In this document: positions 8,538 to 15,037 of the stretch, piece after piece
How the letters are laid out: every line of letters begins with the position of its first letter
Position numbering within the stretch: position 1 is the stretch's first letter
The notes under the pieces: model-generated
Seen by the model: only the letters and a program-made list of their open reading frames with translations
Databases searched by the model: none
What the model was told of the DNA's origin: nothing
Source of the DNA: Verrucomicrobiota bacterium
Lineage (GTDB): Bacteria; Verrucomicrobiota; Kiritimatiellia; Kiritimatiellales; Tichowtungiaceae
Length of the DNA stretch: 15,037 nucleotides
Direction of reading: 5' to 3'
Assembly (NCBI GenBank): GCA_020853375.1
Contig: JADYZA010000026.1
Coordinates: 1-15,037, forward strand
Position numbers and translations under genes: made by a program

Positions 8538-8573
8538 TTCCAAGGTTTGGAAAAAATATTCCAAACCTTGGAA
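8538..8573. repeat. Perfect inverted pair of TTCCAANNNTTGGAA palindromes upstream of pyrG
   Basis: TTCCAAGGTTTGGAA (8538-8552) and its exact reverse complement TTCCAAACCTTGGAA (8559-8573) are separated by six A/T bases. Each arm is itself a dyad, and the centres are 21 bp apart, two turns of B-DNA. The pair lies between the rubredoxin terminator and the putative pyrG -35 box, with its near edge 8 bp upstream of that box. This placement suggests two dimer-binding sites on one face of the helix. Confidence 0.75.
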
Positions 8574-8590
8574 ACAGGTAATTCGGGCAC

Positions 8591-8622
8591 AAAAAAACGG
8601 CCCCTGCAATTTGCAGAGGCCG
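8591..8622 (-). terminator. Intrinsic terminator of the por-rubredoxin operon
   Basis: On the minus strand a 12-bp stem (8598-8622, CGGCCTCTGCAA paired with its complement through one G-T wobble) is followed by seven Ts (8591-8597). It begins 14 bases after the rubredoxin stop codon. Confidence 0.92.
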
Positions 8623-8636
8623 TGCTTAACTGCTTA

Positions 8637-8798
8637 TCAGGCAGCCGGTTCGAAGTAATCCTTACCCACACCGCATTCCGGACAAACCCAATCATCTGGG
8701 ATGTCTTTGAACGCTGTGCCAGCGGCGATACCGTGTTCCGGATCGCCGACGGCTGGATCGTAGATGTAACCGCAAGGTACGCAGGCATATTTTGTCAT
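8637..8798 (-). CDS. Rubredoxin
   Basis: A 53-residue one-electron carrier protein with a mononuclear Fe(Cys)4 centre. It is below the size cut of many gene lists. Both iron-binding knuckles are present: CVPCGY (Cys6 and Cys9) and CPECGV (Cys39 and Cys42). The conserved YIYDP at 11-15, GDPEHGI at 18-24 and WVCPECG at 37-43 are also seen. The ATG at 8798 has AAGGAG at 8807-8812, eight bases upstream. It starts 23 bp after the por stop on the same strand and ends before a strong terminator, so it is the last gene of the por operon. It probably passes electrons from reduced ferredoxin or the oxidoreductase to other acceptors, for example oxygen- or peroxide-removing enzymes; the partner is not in the window. 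Confidence 0.97.
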   Translation of the reverse strand: MTKYACVPCGYIYDPAVGDPEHGIAAGTAFKDIPDDWVCPECGVGKDYFEPAA

Positions 8799-8821
8799 GA
8801 CATATTCTCCTTTTTTGAAAA

Positions 8822-11800
8822 CTACATGATCTTACCGAGATTTTCCATAAATGCCATCCGGCGTTTGGCATCTTCTTCCGCCTGCTTGAAGAGCGATTCC
8901 GCTTCGAGCGGGGCGGCTTTAAGCAACGCGGTGTAGCGGCGTTCACTGCGGATGAACTCCTGGAAGTTGCCTGTCGGCGGCTTGCTTTCCCATGTGAAGC
9001 GTTTGCCTTCTTCGCCAGCCGGATTGTAGCGGTAGAGCGGCCAGTAACCGCACTCCACAGCCCGTTTTTCTTCCAGCTGCGTCTTCATCATGTCGATGCC
9101 GTGCGCAATACACGGAGCGTAGGCGATGACGATCGACGGGCCGTTGTAGGCCGCGGCTTCCATCAACGCTTTTTGCGTCTGCATGCGGTTGGCTCCCATC
9201 GAAATCGAGGCGACGTACACATAGCCGTAGCTCATGCACATGAAGCCAAGATTCTTTTTACCCATCCGCTTGCCGGCGGCGGCGAACTGAGCGACCGCGC
9301 CGATCGGGGTGGACTTGGACATCTGTCCGCCGGTGTTGGAGTACACTTCGGTATCGAGCACCAGAATGTTGACGTTCTTGCCGGAGGCGACGACGTGGTC
9401 GAGGCCGCCGTAACCGATGTCGTAGGCCCATCCGTCACCGCCGAAGATCCAAACGCTCTTGTCAGCGAAGAAATCCTGCAGTTCAGTGATCTTGGCCAGC
9501 ACTTCCTTCAGCTCGCCCGAAGCGACTTTGAGCGCGCCCGGCAGAAGCATCTTGACGGAATTTTGCGCAATCACGGCGGCGTCGCTGACGGTATTACCCG
9601 TTTCGAGCGCTTTGGTCATTGCGGCGGCGAGGTCTTTATCAACACCCAGTGCGACAGCCCGTGCGGTCAGATCGCCGAGCATCTTGCGGTTCTGATCAAC
9701 GGCCAGACGCATACCGAGGCCGTATTCCGCGTTGTCTTCGAACAGCGAATTGCCCCAAGCCGGGCCGCGGCCTTCCTTGTTTTTGCAGTACGGAACCGCC
9801 GGGAAGGTTCCACCGTAAATGGAAGAACATCCTGTGGCGTTGGCGACCATCATGTGTTCGCCGCAAAGCTGGGTGACCAGTTTTACATAAGGAGTTTCGC
9901 CGCAACCGCCGCAAGCGCCGGAGAACTCAAACAGCGGCTTCTTGAACTGAACGCCTTTGAGCGTCGATTCGGCCGCGCCGTCGAGTACATTGTCCGGAAG
10001 CGCTTCGAAGAACTCGGCGTTCTTCCGTTCGCCAGCTTCGCGCTCTTCCTCAATCGTTTTGAATTCGAGCGCCTTGGTCTTGGCTGGGCAGGTCTCAACG
10101 CAAACGCCGCAACCGGTGCAGTCTTCGATGTAGACCTGAATCTTGTATTCCAGATTGCGGTCGTTTTTGGTGTTCGACTTCAGTGTGCAGAAACCTTCCG
10201 GCTTCTTCGTCAGGTCTTTCGGGTCCATCTGCTTGGCGCGGACAACTGCGTGCGGGCAGGCCATGACACACTGGTTGCACTGAATGCAGTTTTCTTTGAC
10301 CCAGTGAGGAACGCGCGGAGCAATCCCGCGTTTTTCCAGCGCGCTGGTGCCGGTTGGCAGTACGCCGTCGAACGACATTTTTGAAACCGGAACGTCATCG
10401 CCTTTCAGCAACAGCACCGGTTCCATCACATCTTTGGCGAAACAGCCGGGTGCTTCGTTGATCAGCGTCGGGAACACAAAGGACTTGGTGATCGTTGCCG
10501 GAATCTTGACCTGTTCGAGTGCGGCGCAGGCTTTATCCACGCAGGCCCAGTTCATCTTGATGATGTCTTCGCCTTTTTTGGCGAAGCTCTTCTTGATGGC
10601 GTTTTTGATCAGCTCAATGGCCTTGTCCTGTTCCAGCACGCCGGAGAGTTTGAAGAAGGCGGTCTGCATGACGGTGTTAATGCGGCTGCCGAGACCGGCT
10701 TCCACCGAAATCTTCAGCGCATCAATGTTGTAGAACTTGATCTTGCGCTGAATGATGATTTCCTGCATTTCGCGCGTCAGGTGATTGAACACCTCATTGC
10801 TCGGAATATCGGAAGTTAGCAGGAAGGTTCCGCCTTCTTTGATACAGCCGAGCATGTCGTAGCGGCCGATGTATGCCGGATTGTGGCAGGCCACAAAATC
10901 GGCATGCTGAATCAGGTACGGATAGTTCACGCTGCTCTTGCCGAAGCGCAGATGCGAAACCGTGATGCCGTAGGATTTCTTCGAGTCGTACACGAAGTAG
11001 CCCTGCGCGTTCATGTCGGTGTTGTCGCCGATGATCTTGATCGAGTTCTTGTTCGCGCCGACGGTTCCGTCAGAGCCGAGACCCCAGAACATGCAGTTCA
11101 CCACGTCTTTGGCTTCGATGTTCAGTTCCTTGCCGACTTTGAGAGACAGATTGGTCACGTCGTCGTTGATACCAACCGTGAAACCGTGGGTGGCCGCGCC
11201 GTCGAGGTGGTCGTAAACCGCTTTCACCATCGCCGGTGTGAACTCTTTCGAGGAGAGGCCGTAACGTCCGCCGATGATCTTGATGCCCTTGTTTTCGAGA
11301 GCGGCGGTAACGTCGAGGAACAGCGGCTCGCCGATGTTGCCCGGCTCTTTCGTGCGGTCCAGCACGGCGATCTTCTTAACGCTCTTCGGCAAACAGCCGA
11401 CGAACGCCTTGACCGAGAAGGGGCGGAAGAGGCGCACTTTAATCAAGCCGAGTTTTTCACCCTTGGCATTGAGCTGGTTGATCGTTTGTTCAATCGTATC
11501 GCAGGCCGATCCAATGGCGATAATCACTTTCTCGGCATCCGGCGCGCCGACATAGTCGAACAGGTGATATTGGCGTCCGATCTTCGCGGCCAGCTTGTTC
11601 ATGTAATCCTGCACGATGTCCGGCAGAGCATCATAATATTTGTTGGAGGTTTCCCGACCTTGGAAATAAACGTCGGGGTTCTGCGCGGCCACTTTCAGCA
11701 CCGGCGACTCGGGGCGCAAACCGCGCTTGCGGAAACGCTCAATAAATTCCGGTTCCAGCAGGCTCTTGATCTCGTCGTAGGAAATTTCTTCAACCTTTTG

Positions 11801-12340
11801 AACTTCGTGCGAGGTGCGGAAACCGTCGAAGAAGTTTACAAACGGAACCTGACCCTTCAGCGTCGAAAGGTGGCTGACGATCGCGAGATCCATCGTTTCC
11901 TGAATCCCGTTGGCGGCCAGCATCGCCCAGCCGGTATTGCGGACGCTCATCACGTCGGAGTGGTCGCCGAAAATCGAAAGCGACTGCGCGGCCAGCGAGC
12001 GGGCCGAAACGTGGAAAACTGCTGGAAGCATTTCGCCTGCGATCTTATACATATTAGGAATCATCAGAAGCAGACCCTGCGACGCTGTAAACGTCGTCGT
12101 CAGTGAACCGGTGCTCAGCGCGCCGTGAACAGCACCGGCGGCGCCAGCTTCGGACTGCATTTCCGTCACGCTCACCACGGAGCCGAACATATTCTTGCGA
12201 CCCTGAGCGGCCCAGGCGTCTGCATATTCACCCATATTGGATGAAGGTGTGATGGGGTAAATCGCTGCGATTTCGCTGAAAGCATACGCCACGTGCGCTG
12301 CTGCGGTATTTCCGTCAATGGTAACCATTTTCTTGCTCAT
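8822..12340 (-). CDS. nifJ: Pyruvate:ferredoxin (flavodoxin) oxidoreductase, single chain
   Basis: Oxidatively decarboxylates pyruvate with CoA to acetyl-CoA and CO2, reducing ferredoxin; a central enzyme of anaerobic carbon metabolism. The 1172 residues match the homodimeric fused form. Domain order: N-terminal thiamine-diphosphate domain with YPITPSS (28-34, Thr31), Glu64 and Arg114; CoA-binding transketolase-C-like domain (about 265-380); gamma domain (about 420-600); two 4Fe-4S motifs (Cys685/688/691/695 and Cys741/744/747/751). The C-terminal thiamine domain has proximal-cluster cysteines 810, 813, 838 and 1077, GDGW (968-971) and NTGGQ with Asn1002. These residues line up with those known for the Desulfovibrio africanus enzyme, but its oxygen-protecting C-terminal extension is absent. 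Start at 12340: AGGAG lies at 12353-12357, 12 bases away, and [11 protein letters not shown] is the family N-terminus; the in-frame ATG at 12421 is rejected. Confidence 0.97.
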   Translation of the reverse strand: MSKKMVTIDGNTAAAHVAYAFSEIAAIYPITPSSNMGEYADAWAAQGRKNMFGSVVSVTEMQSEAGAAGAVHGALSTGSLTTTFTASQGLLLMIPNMYKIAGEMLPAVFHVSARSLAAQSLSIFGDHSDVMSVRNTGWAMLAANGIQETMDLAIVSHLSTLKGQVPFVNFFDGFRTSHEVQKVEEISYDEIKSLLEPEFIERFRKRGLRPESPVLKVAAQNPDVYFQGRETSNKYYDALPDIVQDYMNKLAAKIGRQYHLFDYVGAPDAEKVIIAIGSACDTIEQTINQLNAKGEKLGLIKVRLFRPFSVKAFVGCLPKSVKKIAVLDRTKEPGNIGEPLFLDVTAALENKGIKIIGGRYGLSSKEFTPAMVKAVYDHLDGAATHGFTVGINDDVTNLSLKVGKELNIEAKDVVNCMFWGLGSDGTVGANKNSIKIIGDNTDMNAQGYFVYDSKKSYGITVSHLRFGKSSVNYPYLIQHADFVACHNPAYIGRYDMLGCIKEGGTFLLTSDIPSNEVFNHLTREMQEIIIQRKIKFYNIDALKISVEAGLGSRINTVMQTAFFKLSGVLEQDKAIELIKNAIKKSFAKKGEDIIKMNWACVDKACAALEQVKIPATITKSFVFPTLINEAPGCFAKDVMEPVLLLKGDDVPVSKMSFDGVLPTGTSALEKRGIAPRVPHWVKENCIQCNQCVMACPHAVVRAKQMDPKDLTKKPEGFCTLKSNTKNDRNLEYKIQVYIEDCTGCGVCVETCPAKTKALEFKTIEEEREAGERKNAEFFEALPDNVLDGAAESTLKGVQFKKPLFEFSGACGGCGETPYVKLVTQLCGEHMMVANATGCSSIYGGTFPAVPYCKNKEGRGPAWGNSLFEDNAEYGLGMRLAVDQNRKMLGDLTARAVALGVDKDLAAAMTKALETGNTVSDAAVIAQNSVKMLLPGALKVASGELKEVLAKITELQDFFADKSVWIFGGDGWAYDIGYGGLDHVVASGKNVNILVLDTEVYSNTGGQMSKSTPIGAVAQFAAAGKRMGKKNLGFMCMSYGYVYVASISMGANRMQTQKALMEAAAYNGPSIVIAYAPCIAHGIDMMKTQLEEKRAVECGYWPLYRYNPAGEEGKRFTWESKPPTGNFQEFIRSERRYTALLKAAPLEAESLFKQAEEDAKRRMAFMENLGKIM

Positions 12341-12803
12341 ACCTGCTGTTCTCTCCTGAGGTTTTACGTTTCTGTTAAAATTCTGTGAAAACTCCCATCG
12401 CCGGCTAGTCGCATTAGCCACTTTCCCGTCGGTTTTCCGTAAAAGTCTGGTTTCTGCAAATCCGGTTTCCTCACTTTGTCGTGCGGAGCCGAGAGAATTT
12501 CAAAAATCGCCCCCGAACAGAAGCCTTTTTTGACGGTAAAATCAGGGAATCCGGGGAAATGACCACAAAGACGCGAAGGGCTCAAAGTTTTGTAGCCGCG
12601 ATCTACTTGTCGCGCCATAGCCGTAGGCGACGGCGGAAGTGTCCGCTCCACCAAATGTAGAGTCGGCTCTATGAGCCGAAAAATGAGATTGGCTCATGGT
12701 TCGACGGGGCTCACCAGTACCAGAGCCAACACTACATTATGCCGACCCGCCCGTTTGTGTTTTTGAGTGAGCGGCGGGTACATGGGGCGAGTTCCTCGGA
12801 AAG
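12341..12803. other. Non-coding gap with clustered short hairpins
   Basis: About 460 bp without a credible gene. Near por, TTCACA (12384-12389) and TAAAAC (12361-12366) on the minus strand form a 17-bp-spaced promoter-like pair, but transcription would then start inside the ribosome-binding site, so it is doubtful. From 12597 onward small inverted repeats follow one another: CGCGA/TCGCG (12597-12614), GCCGT/ACGGC (12620-12634), GCGGA/TCCGC (12633-12646) and TCGGCTC/GAGCCGA (12663-12679). The last lies inside an outer AATGTAG/CTACATT pair (12654-12738), and ACCCGCC/GGCGGGT follows (12745-12779). None has a T-tract. A stretch at 12561-12585 resembles degenerate intergenic repeats of the ACCACAAAGACACGAAGG type that I recall from several environmental bacteria. 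It may be the remains of a REP-like mosaic or an unknown RNA. Confidence 0.5.
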
Positions 12804-12878
12804 TGGAGCGGGAGACGGGAGTCGAACCCGCGACGTCAAGCTTGGGAAGCTTGCATTCTACCACTGAATTACTCCCGC
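12804..12878 (-). tRNA. tRNA-Gly (anticodon CCC)
   Basis: All arms fold on the minus strand. The 7-bp acceptor stem GCGGGAG pairs with CTCCCGC, followed by discriminator T and encoded CCA. The D arm carries the usual AGTGG-TAG signature. The anticodon stem CAAGC/GCTTG holds the loop TTCCCAA, giving anticodon CCC for GGG codons. A 5-base variable loop is followed by the T arm GCGGG-TTCGACT-CCCGT with one wobble pair. Confidence 0.96.
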
Positions 12879-12893
12879 CGGAGAAAGGGACGA

Positions 12894-12922
12894 ACGATAG
12901 AGAATCAAATGCGGGATGTCCA
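12894..12922 (-). promoter_or_regulatory. Putative sigma-70 promoter of tRNA-Gly
   Basis: Minus-strand TGGACA (12917-12922; 5 of 6) and TATCGT (12894-12899; 4 of 6) are spaced by 17 bp. Transcription would begin near 12887, nine bases before the mature tRNA 5' end. The TTCC palindrome copy 5 ends two bases upstream of the -35 box and is centred near -45. Confidence 0.55.
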
Positions 12923-12924
12923 GT

Positions 12925-12939
12925 TTCCAACCATCGGAA
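12925..12939. repeat. TTCC-N7-GGAA palindrome, copy 5
   Basis: TTCCAACCATCGGAA, extended by flanking T and A to 17 bp, fits TTCCAANNNTTGGAA with one mismatch. It sits in the divergent region between tRNA-Gly and the coiled-coil protein gene, directly upstream of the tRNA -35 box. Confidence 0.6.
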
Positions 12940-12995
12940 ATATTTTCCAGAGCCTGAATGCTCATTCGACTCGTCAGATTTCGCCGATAAATCGC

Positions 12996-13023
12996 TTGGT
13001 TTAAAGAGGTTGCTTCCTATAAT
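12996..13023 (+). promoter_or_regulatory. Putative sigma-70 promoter of the coiled-coil membrane protein gene
   Basis: A perfect -10 box TATAAT (13018-13023) lies 16 bp after a weak -35 box TTGGTT (12996-13001). Transcription would start near 13030, leaving a leader of about 28 bases with AGGAG before the ATG at 13058. It also argues against translation starting at the in-frame ATG at 13022. Confidence 0.55.
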
Positions 13024-13057
13024 GCGCCCAAGTAGCAGTGTTTCAGCAGGAGATTTC

Positions 13058-14143
13058 ATGGGGTCAGGCGAAAAAATCGAACAGCGGGTCGGAGCACGGC
13101 GGAAAAGCGTTGCGGTTGAAACGCTTGGCATTGTTCTCGGTTCGGCAGTTCTCGGTTCAGCCGTGACGGTTTTTGTTTTGCGCGCCATGCAAGGGGGCGT
13201 CGAGGTTCTTTCCACAATAGATCTGCTGGGTTTTCTGCTTATGTTCGGGCTTTCGATTTCGGCGATTGTCCTCGCAGTGACCGCAATTTCTCTCAGCCGG
13301 TCTGCCGAGAGAAATATGGCGCAGAAGGCCGAGGAAATAAGCGATATACGGGTGGCCATGACGGAGCAGACGTTGACTGCGGTCGAGCGCATGGAAGCAT
13401 CTGTTTTGCGTCTGAGCAAAGAACTGGCAGATGCGGTTTGCGAAAACTCCAAAAGGCTCGCTGTGTCGCGCCCCGAAGTCGTCGAATCTGTTGAGCAGAA
13501 TAAAGACATTCCGGAGCCGCCCAAAGAGCTGGTTCGTGTTGAGAAAAAAGTTCCGCTCAAAGAGCCGAGTCCGAAGGAAGCGCTTGTCCAGATTCCGGCA
13601 GCGGAGCCTGTTACCGATGAAGCCCGTGAAAAAGCCGATAAACGATATGGTGAGTTTAAGGATATCGTTCTGCTCGGCGTTGCGAATTATCCTGGGGTTA
13701 TAGTTCGTAAAATGGGTGAAGGTCAGTACCGCACAGAAGGGGACGATCTTGCTGACGGAGTTTTTGTGATTCAAAATGAAAAGGTGGCGGTTTGCACCTT
13801 TTGTGTTAACGACGCCATCATTGATCGTTTCGCCGGCGAAACAGGAGATGGGTTTAACGGCTTCCTGAAGTCGCTTGTTAATGAGCTGCGGCGCAAACAT
13901 TTCACCCGCATCCTGCTCGTCTTTGATGCGCAACTGACCAGCACCTGTCTGTATGCCAAGGCGCTGAATGGGCTGAGTGGACGGATTGATACAGAGATAT
14001 TTTCCCGCTTCGAACTGTTCGAAGGTTCTCCGGCGGTGGTGATTCCCGAACTGACCGAACGTGTCAGTCAGTTGATGGAGGAATCTTCCGAGAATAGAGA
14101 TGCTGTTCCGGAACTTTCTTTTCGCAATCAGGTGAGCGCATAA
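13058..14143 (+). CDS. Membrane-anchored coiled-coil protein of unknown function
   Basis: I do not recognise this 361-residue protein. The ATG at 13058 has AGGAG at 13048-13052. The open frame extends upstream to 12767, but that part runs antisense through tRNA-Gly and past the promoter, so it is not used. Visible layout: a short basic N-terminus, membrane segment 1 (about 20-41), membrane segment 2 (about 55-80), a heptad-like helical stretch (81-135) and a charged Pro/Glu/Lys-rich linker (136-185). A soluble alpha/beta-looking domain follows (about 195-340), with KDIVLLGVANYPGVIV (201-216), DGVFVIQNEKVAVCTFCV (233-250) and RKHFTRILLVFD (279-290). The two-helix hairpin with long coiled coil would place the C-terminal domain in the cytoplasm or periplasm, depending on topology. 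The layout recalls RmuC-type proteins, but I see no convincing nuclease motif. It stands alone, divergent from the tRNA and convergent with glgP. Confidence 0.8.
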   Translation: MGSGEKIEQRVGARRKSVAVETLGIVLGSAVLGSAVTVFVLRAMQGGVEVLSTIDLLGFLLMFGLSISAIVLAVTAISLSRSAERNMAQKAEEISDIRVAMTEQTLTAVERMEASVLRLSKELADAVCENSKRLAVSRPEVVESVEQNKDIPEPPKELVRVEKKVPLKEPSPKEALVQIPAAEPVTDEAREKADKRYGEFKDIVLLGVANYPGVIVRKMGEGQYRTEGDDLADGVFVIQNEKVAVCTFCVNDAIIDRFAGETGDGFNGFLKSLVNELRRKHFTRILLVFDAQLTSTCLYAKALNGLSGRIDTEIFSRFELFEGSPAVVIPELTERVSQLMEESSENRDAVPELSFRNQVSA

Positions 14144-14144
14144 A

Positions 14145-14165
14145 TTCCCGTGACCTGAGCGGGAA
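14145..14165. terminator. Possible weak hairpin between convergent genes
   Basis: TTCCCG (14145-14150) and CGGGAA (14160-14165) form a 6-bp stem with a 9-base loop in the 24-bp gap between the coiled-coil gene and glgP. No T-tract follows on either strand, so terminator function is uncertain. Confidence 0.25.
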
Positions 14166-14167
14166 GT

Positions 14168-15037
14168 CTATTCCTCGATGGATTTTTGCGGGGGAATGCA
14201 AATCGGCTCAATGTTCCAGATTTTTTCAGCGTATTCGCGGATGGTGCGATCGCTGGAGAACCAGCCCATACGCGCGACATTCAGAATGGCCTTTTCCGCC
14301 CATGCGGTCGGCTGGCGGAACAGAGCGTCGATCTTCTGCTGGACTTCGATGTACGGGCGGAAGTCAGCCATATAAAAGAACGGGTCGCCGTGCTGGGTGA
14401 ATTCATTGAAAATGTCCATGTAAAGGTCGGGTTGAGACGGGTCGAAGGCGTTGATGCGGATGGCCTCAAGAACTTTCCGCAGTTCCGGGTCGCTGTCGTA
14501 GAAATTCCAAGGGTTGTAACCTTCGCGGGACAGTTTCGCCAATTCCTCCTCACGATGTCCGAAGATGAAGATGTTTTCTTCGCCGACATTCTGGGCGATC
14601 TCGATATTGGCACCGTCCCACGTGCCGACTGTGAGCGCTCCGTTGAGCGCCAGTTTCATATTGCCGGTTCCTGAGGCTTCTTTTCCGGCGGTTGAAATTT
14701 GCTCGGACAGATCAGCGGCCGGAATGATTTTTTCGGCCAGCGATACGTTGTAGTCCGGCAGGAATATGCATTTCAAGCGGCCGGCGACAACCGGATCGTG
14801 GTTGACCACTGAGCCGATTGAATTGATCAGTTTGATGACGCGTTTGGCCATGTGGTAAGCGGGCGCGGCTTTCGCGGCGAAAATGAACGTGCGCGGCACG
14901 ATGTTGATTTTCGGGTCGGCCTTGATGCGCTGGTAAAGCGCGATCAGGTGCATGGCGCTGAGCATCTGCCGCTTGTACATATGCAGACGTTTGACCTGCA
15001 CATCAAAAAGCGATTCCGGATGAATCGGCACATGCAG
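14168..15037 (-). CDS. glgP: Glycogen/alpha-glucan phosphorylase, C-terminal part (partial)
   Basis: Only the last 289 codons are present; the reading frame is open through the window edge at 15037, so the start lies outside. The enzyme (GT35 family, pyridoxal-phosphate dependent) releases glucose 1-phosphate from glycogen or other alpha-1,4-glucans in the cytoplasm. Conserved blocks, numbered from the edge, are LFDVQVKRLHMYKRQ (about 10-24), IFAAKAAPAYHMAK (about 51-64), FLPDYNVSLAEKIIPAADLS (about 91-110) and EASGTGNMKLALNGALTVG (about 119-137). GNMK holds the lysine that binds the cofactor. WDGANIEIAQNVGEENIFIFG (about 139-159) follows the family as well. The C-terminal end, WNIEPICIPP, is usual for bacterial members. 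It indicates glycogen storage and use, feeding glycolysis and thus the pyruvate oxidoreductase encoded nearby. Confidence 0.96.
   Translation of the reverse strand: MHVPIHPESLFDVQVKRLHMYKRQMLSAMHLIALYQRIKADPKINIVPRTFIFAAKAAPAYHMAKRVIKLINSIGSVVNHDPVVAGRLKCIFLPDYNVSLAEKIIPAADLSEQISTAGKEASGTGNMKLALNGALTVGTWDGANIEIAQNVGEENIFIFGHREEELAKLSREGYNPWNFYDSDPELRKVLEAIRINAFDPSQPDLYMDIFNEFTQHGDPFFYMADFRPYIEVQQKIDALFRQPTAWAEKAILNVARMGWFSSDRTIREYAEKIWNIEPICIPPQKSIEE

Noticed and set aside
9101..12106. Long plus-strand open frames (427 and 407 codons) opposite por
   Set aside because: They are antisense shadows of a highly conserved enzyme gene, with His/Arg/Val-rich composition, no ribosome-binding sites and no family motifs.
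12341..12421. 27-codon N-terminal extension of the pyruvate oxidoreductase
   Set aside because: The family begins at [11 protein letters not shown]. The extension has no ribosome-binding site and a composition unlike the enzyme.
12364..12654. 96-codon minus-strand frame in the por to tRNA gap
   Set aside because: It is built from degenerate repeat and hairpin sequence, has no ribosome-binding site and shows no domain-like pattern.
12767..13057. Upstream 97-codon extension of the coiled-coil protein, including the string ETGVEPATSSLGSLHSTTELLPP
   Set aside because: It is the antisense reading of tRNA-Gly, a well-known source of false protein entries, and it also spans the divergent promoters. 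The ATG at 13058 has a good ribosome-binding site.
14501..14520. TTCCAAGGGTTGTAA inside glgP as another palindrome copy
   Set aside because: The second half-site lacks GGAA and the stretch encodes a conserved part of the phosphorylase, so it is probably chance.

Overview
The window is about 15 kb of ordinary, densely coded bacterial chromosome, moderately GC-rich, with no sign of phage, plasmid, IS element or CRISPR. The gene set points to an anaerobic, diderm bacterium. A single-chain pyruvate:ferredoxin oxidoreductase with a rubredoxin argues for anaerobic or microaerobic metabolism. A PAP2 protein resembling LpxT, the lipid A 1-diphosphate synthase, argues for an outer membrane with lipid A. 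Protein sequence style and a recurring TTCCAA-N3-TTGGAA palindrome suggest the PVC superphylum, perhaps Kiritimatiellota; this placement is inference and not proven by the window.

Left part, plus strand: a secreted beta-rich protein of unknown function (45-785), a strong intrinsic terminator (834-867), then tyrS (883-2082) and an RlmI-type 23S rRNA cytosine methyltransferase (2092-3267), which form a tight pair concerned with translation. Next come a CelD/FemAB-like GNAT acyltransferase (GTG start, 3337-4539) and an LpxT-like PAP2 membrane phosphotransferase (TTG start, 4630-5424). Both look like envelope or glycan modification genes, and the second carries Tyr where the family has its nucleophilic His.

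Middle part, minus strand: the MFS transporter (5435-6850) lies downstream of pyrG (6847-8454) and shares an ATGA stop/start overlap with it, so the pair is probably translationally coupled. Further upstream on the same strand, por/nifJ (8822-12340) is followed 23 bp later by a 53-residue rubredoxin (8637-8798) and a clear intrinsic terminator (8591-8622). That forms one electron-transfer operon, separate from pyrG-MFS.

Right part: about 460 bp of non-coding DNA rich in short hairpins (12341-12803), a tRNA-Gly(CCC) on the minus strand with encoded CCA (12804-12878), a divergent promoter region, a membrane/coiled-coil protein of unknown function (13058-14143, plus), and the C-terminal part of glycogen phosphorylase (14168 to the window edge, minus).

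The most unusual signal is a 15-bp dyad, consensus TTCCAANNNTTGGAA. It is found in nearly every longer gene gap: 3272, 4542, 5442, 8538 plus 8559 as a perfect inverted pair, and 12925. Two loci place it just upstream of good -35 boxes (pyrG and tRNA-Gly), which fits a DNA-binding regulator or architectural protein, but one copy lies between convergent genes.
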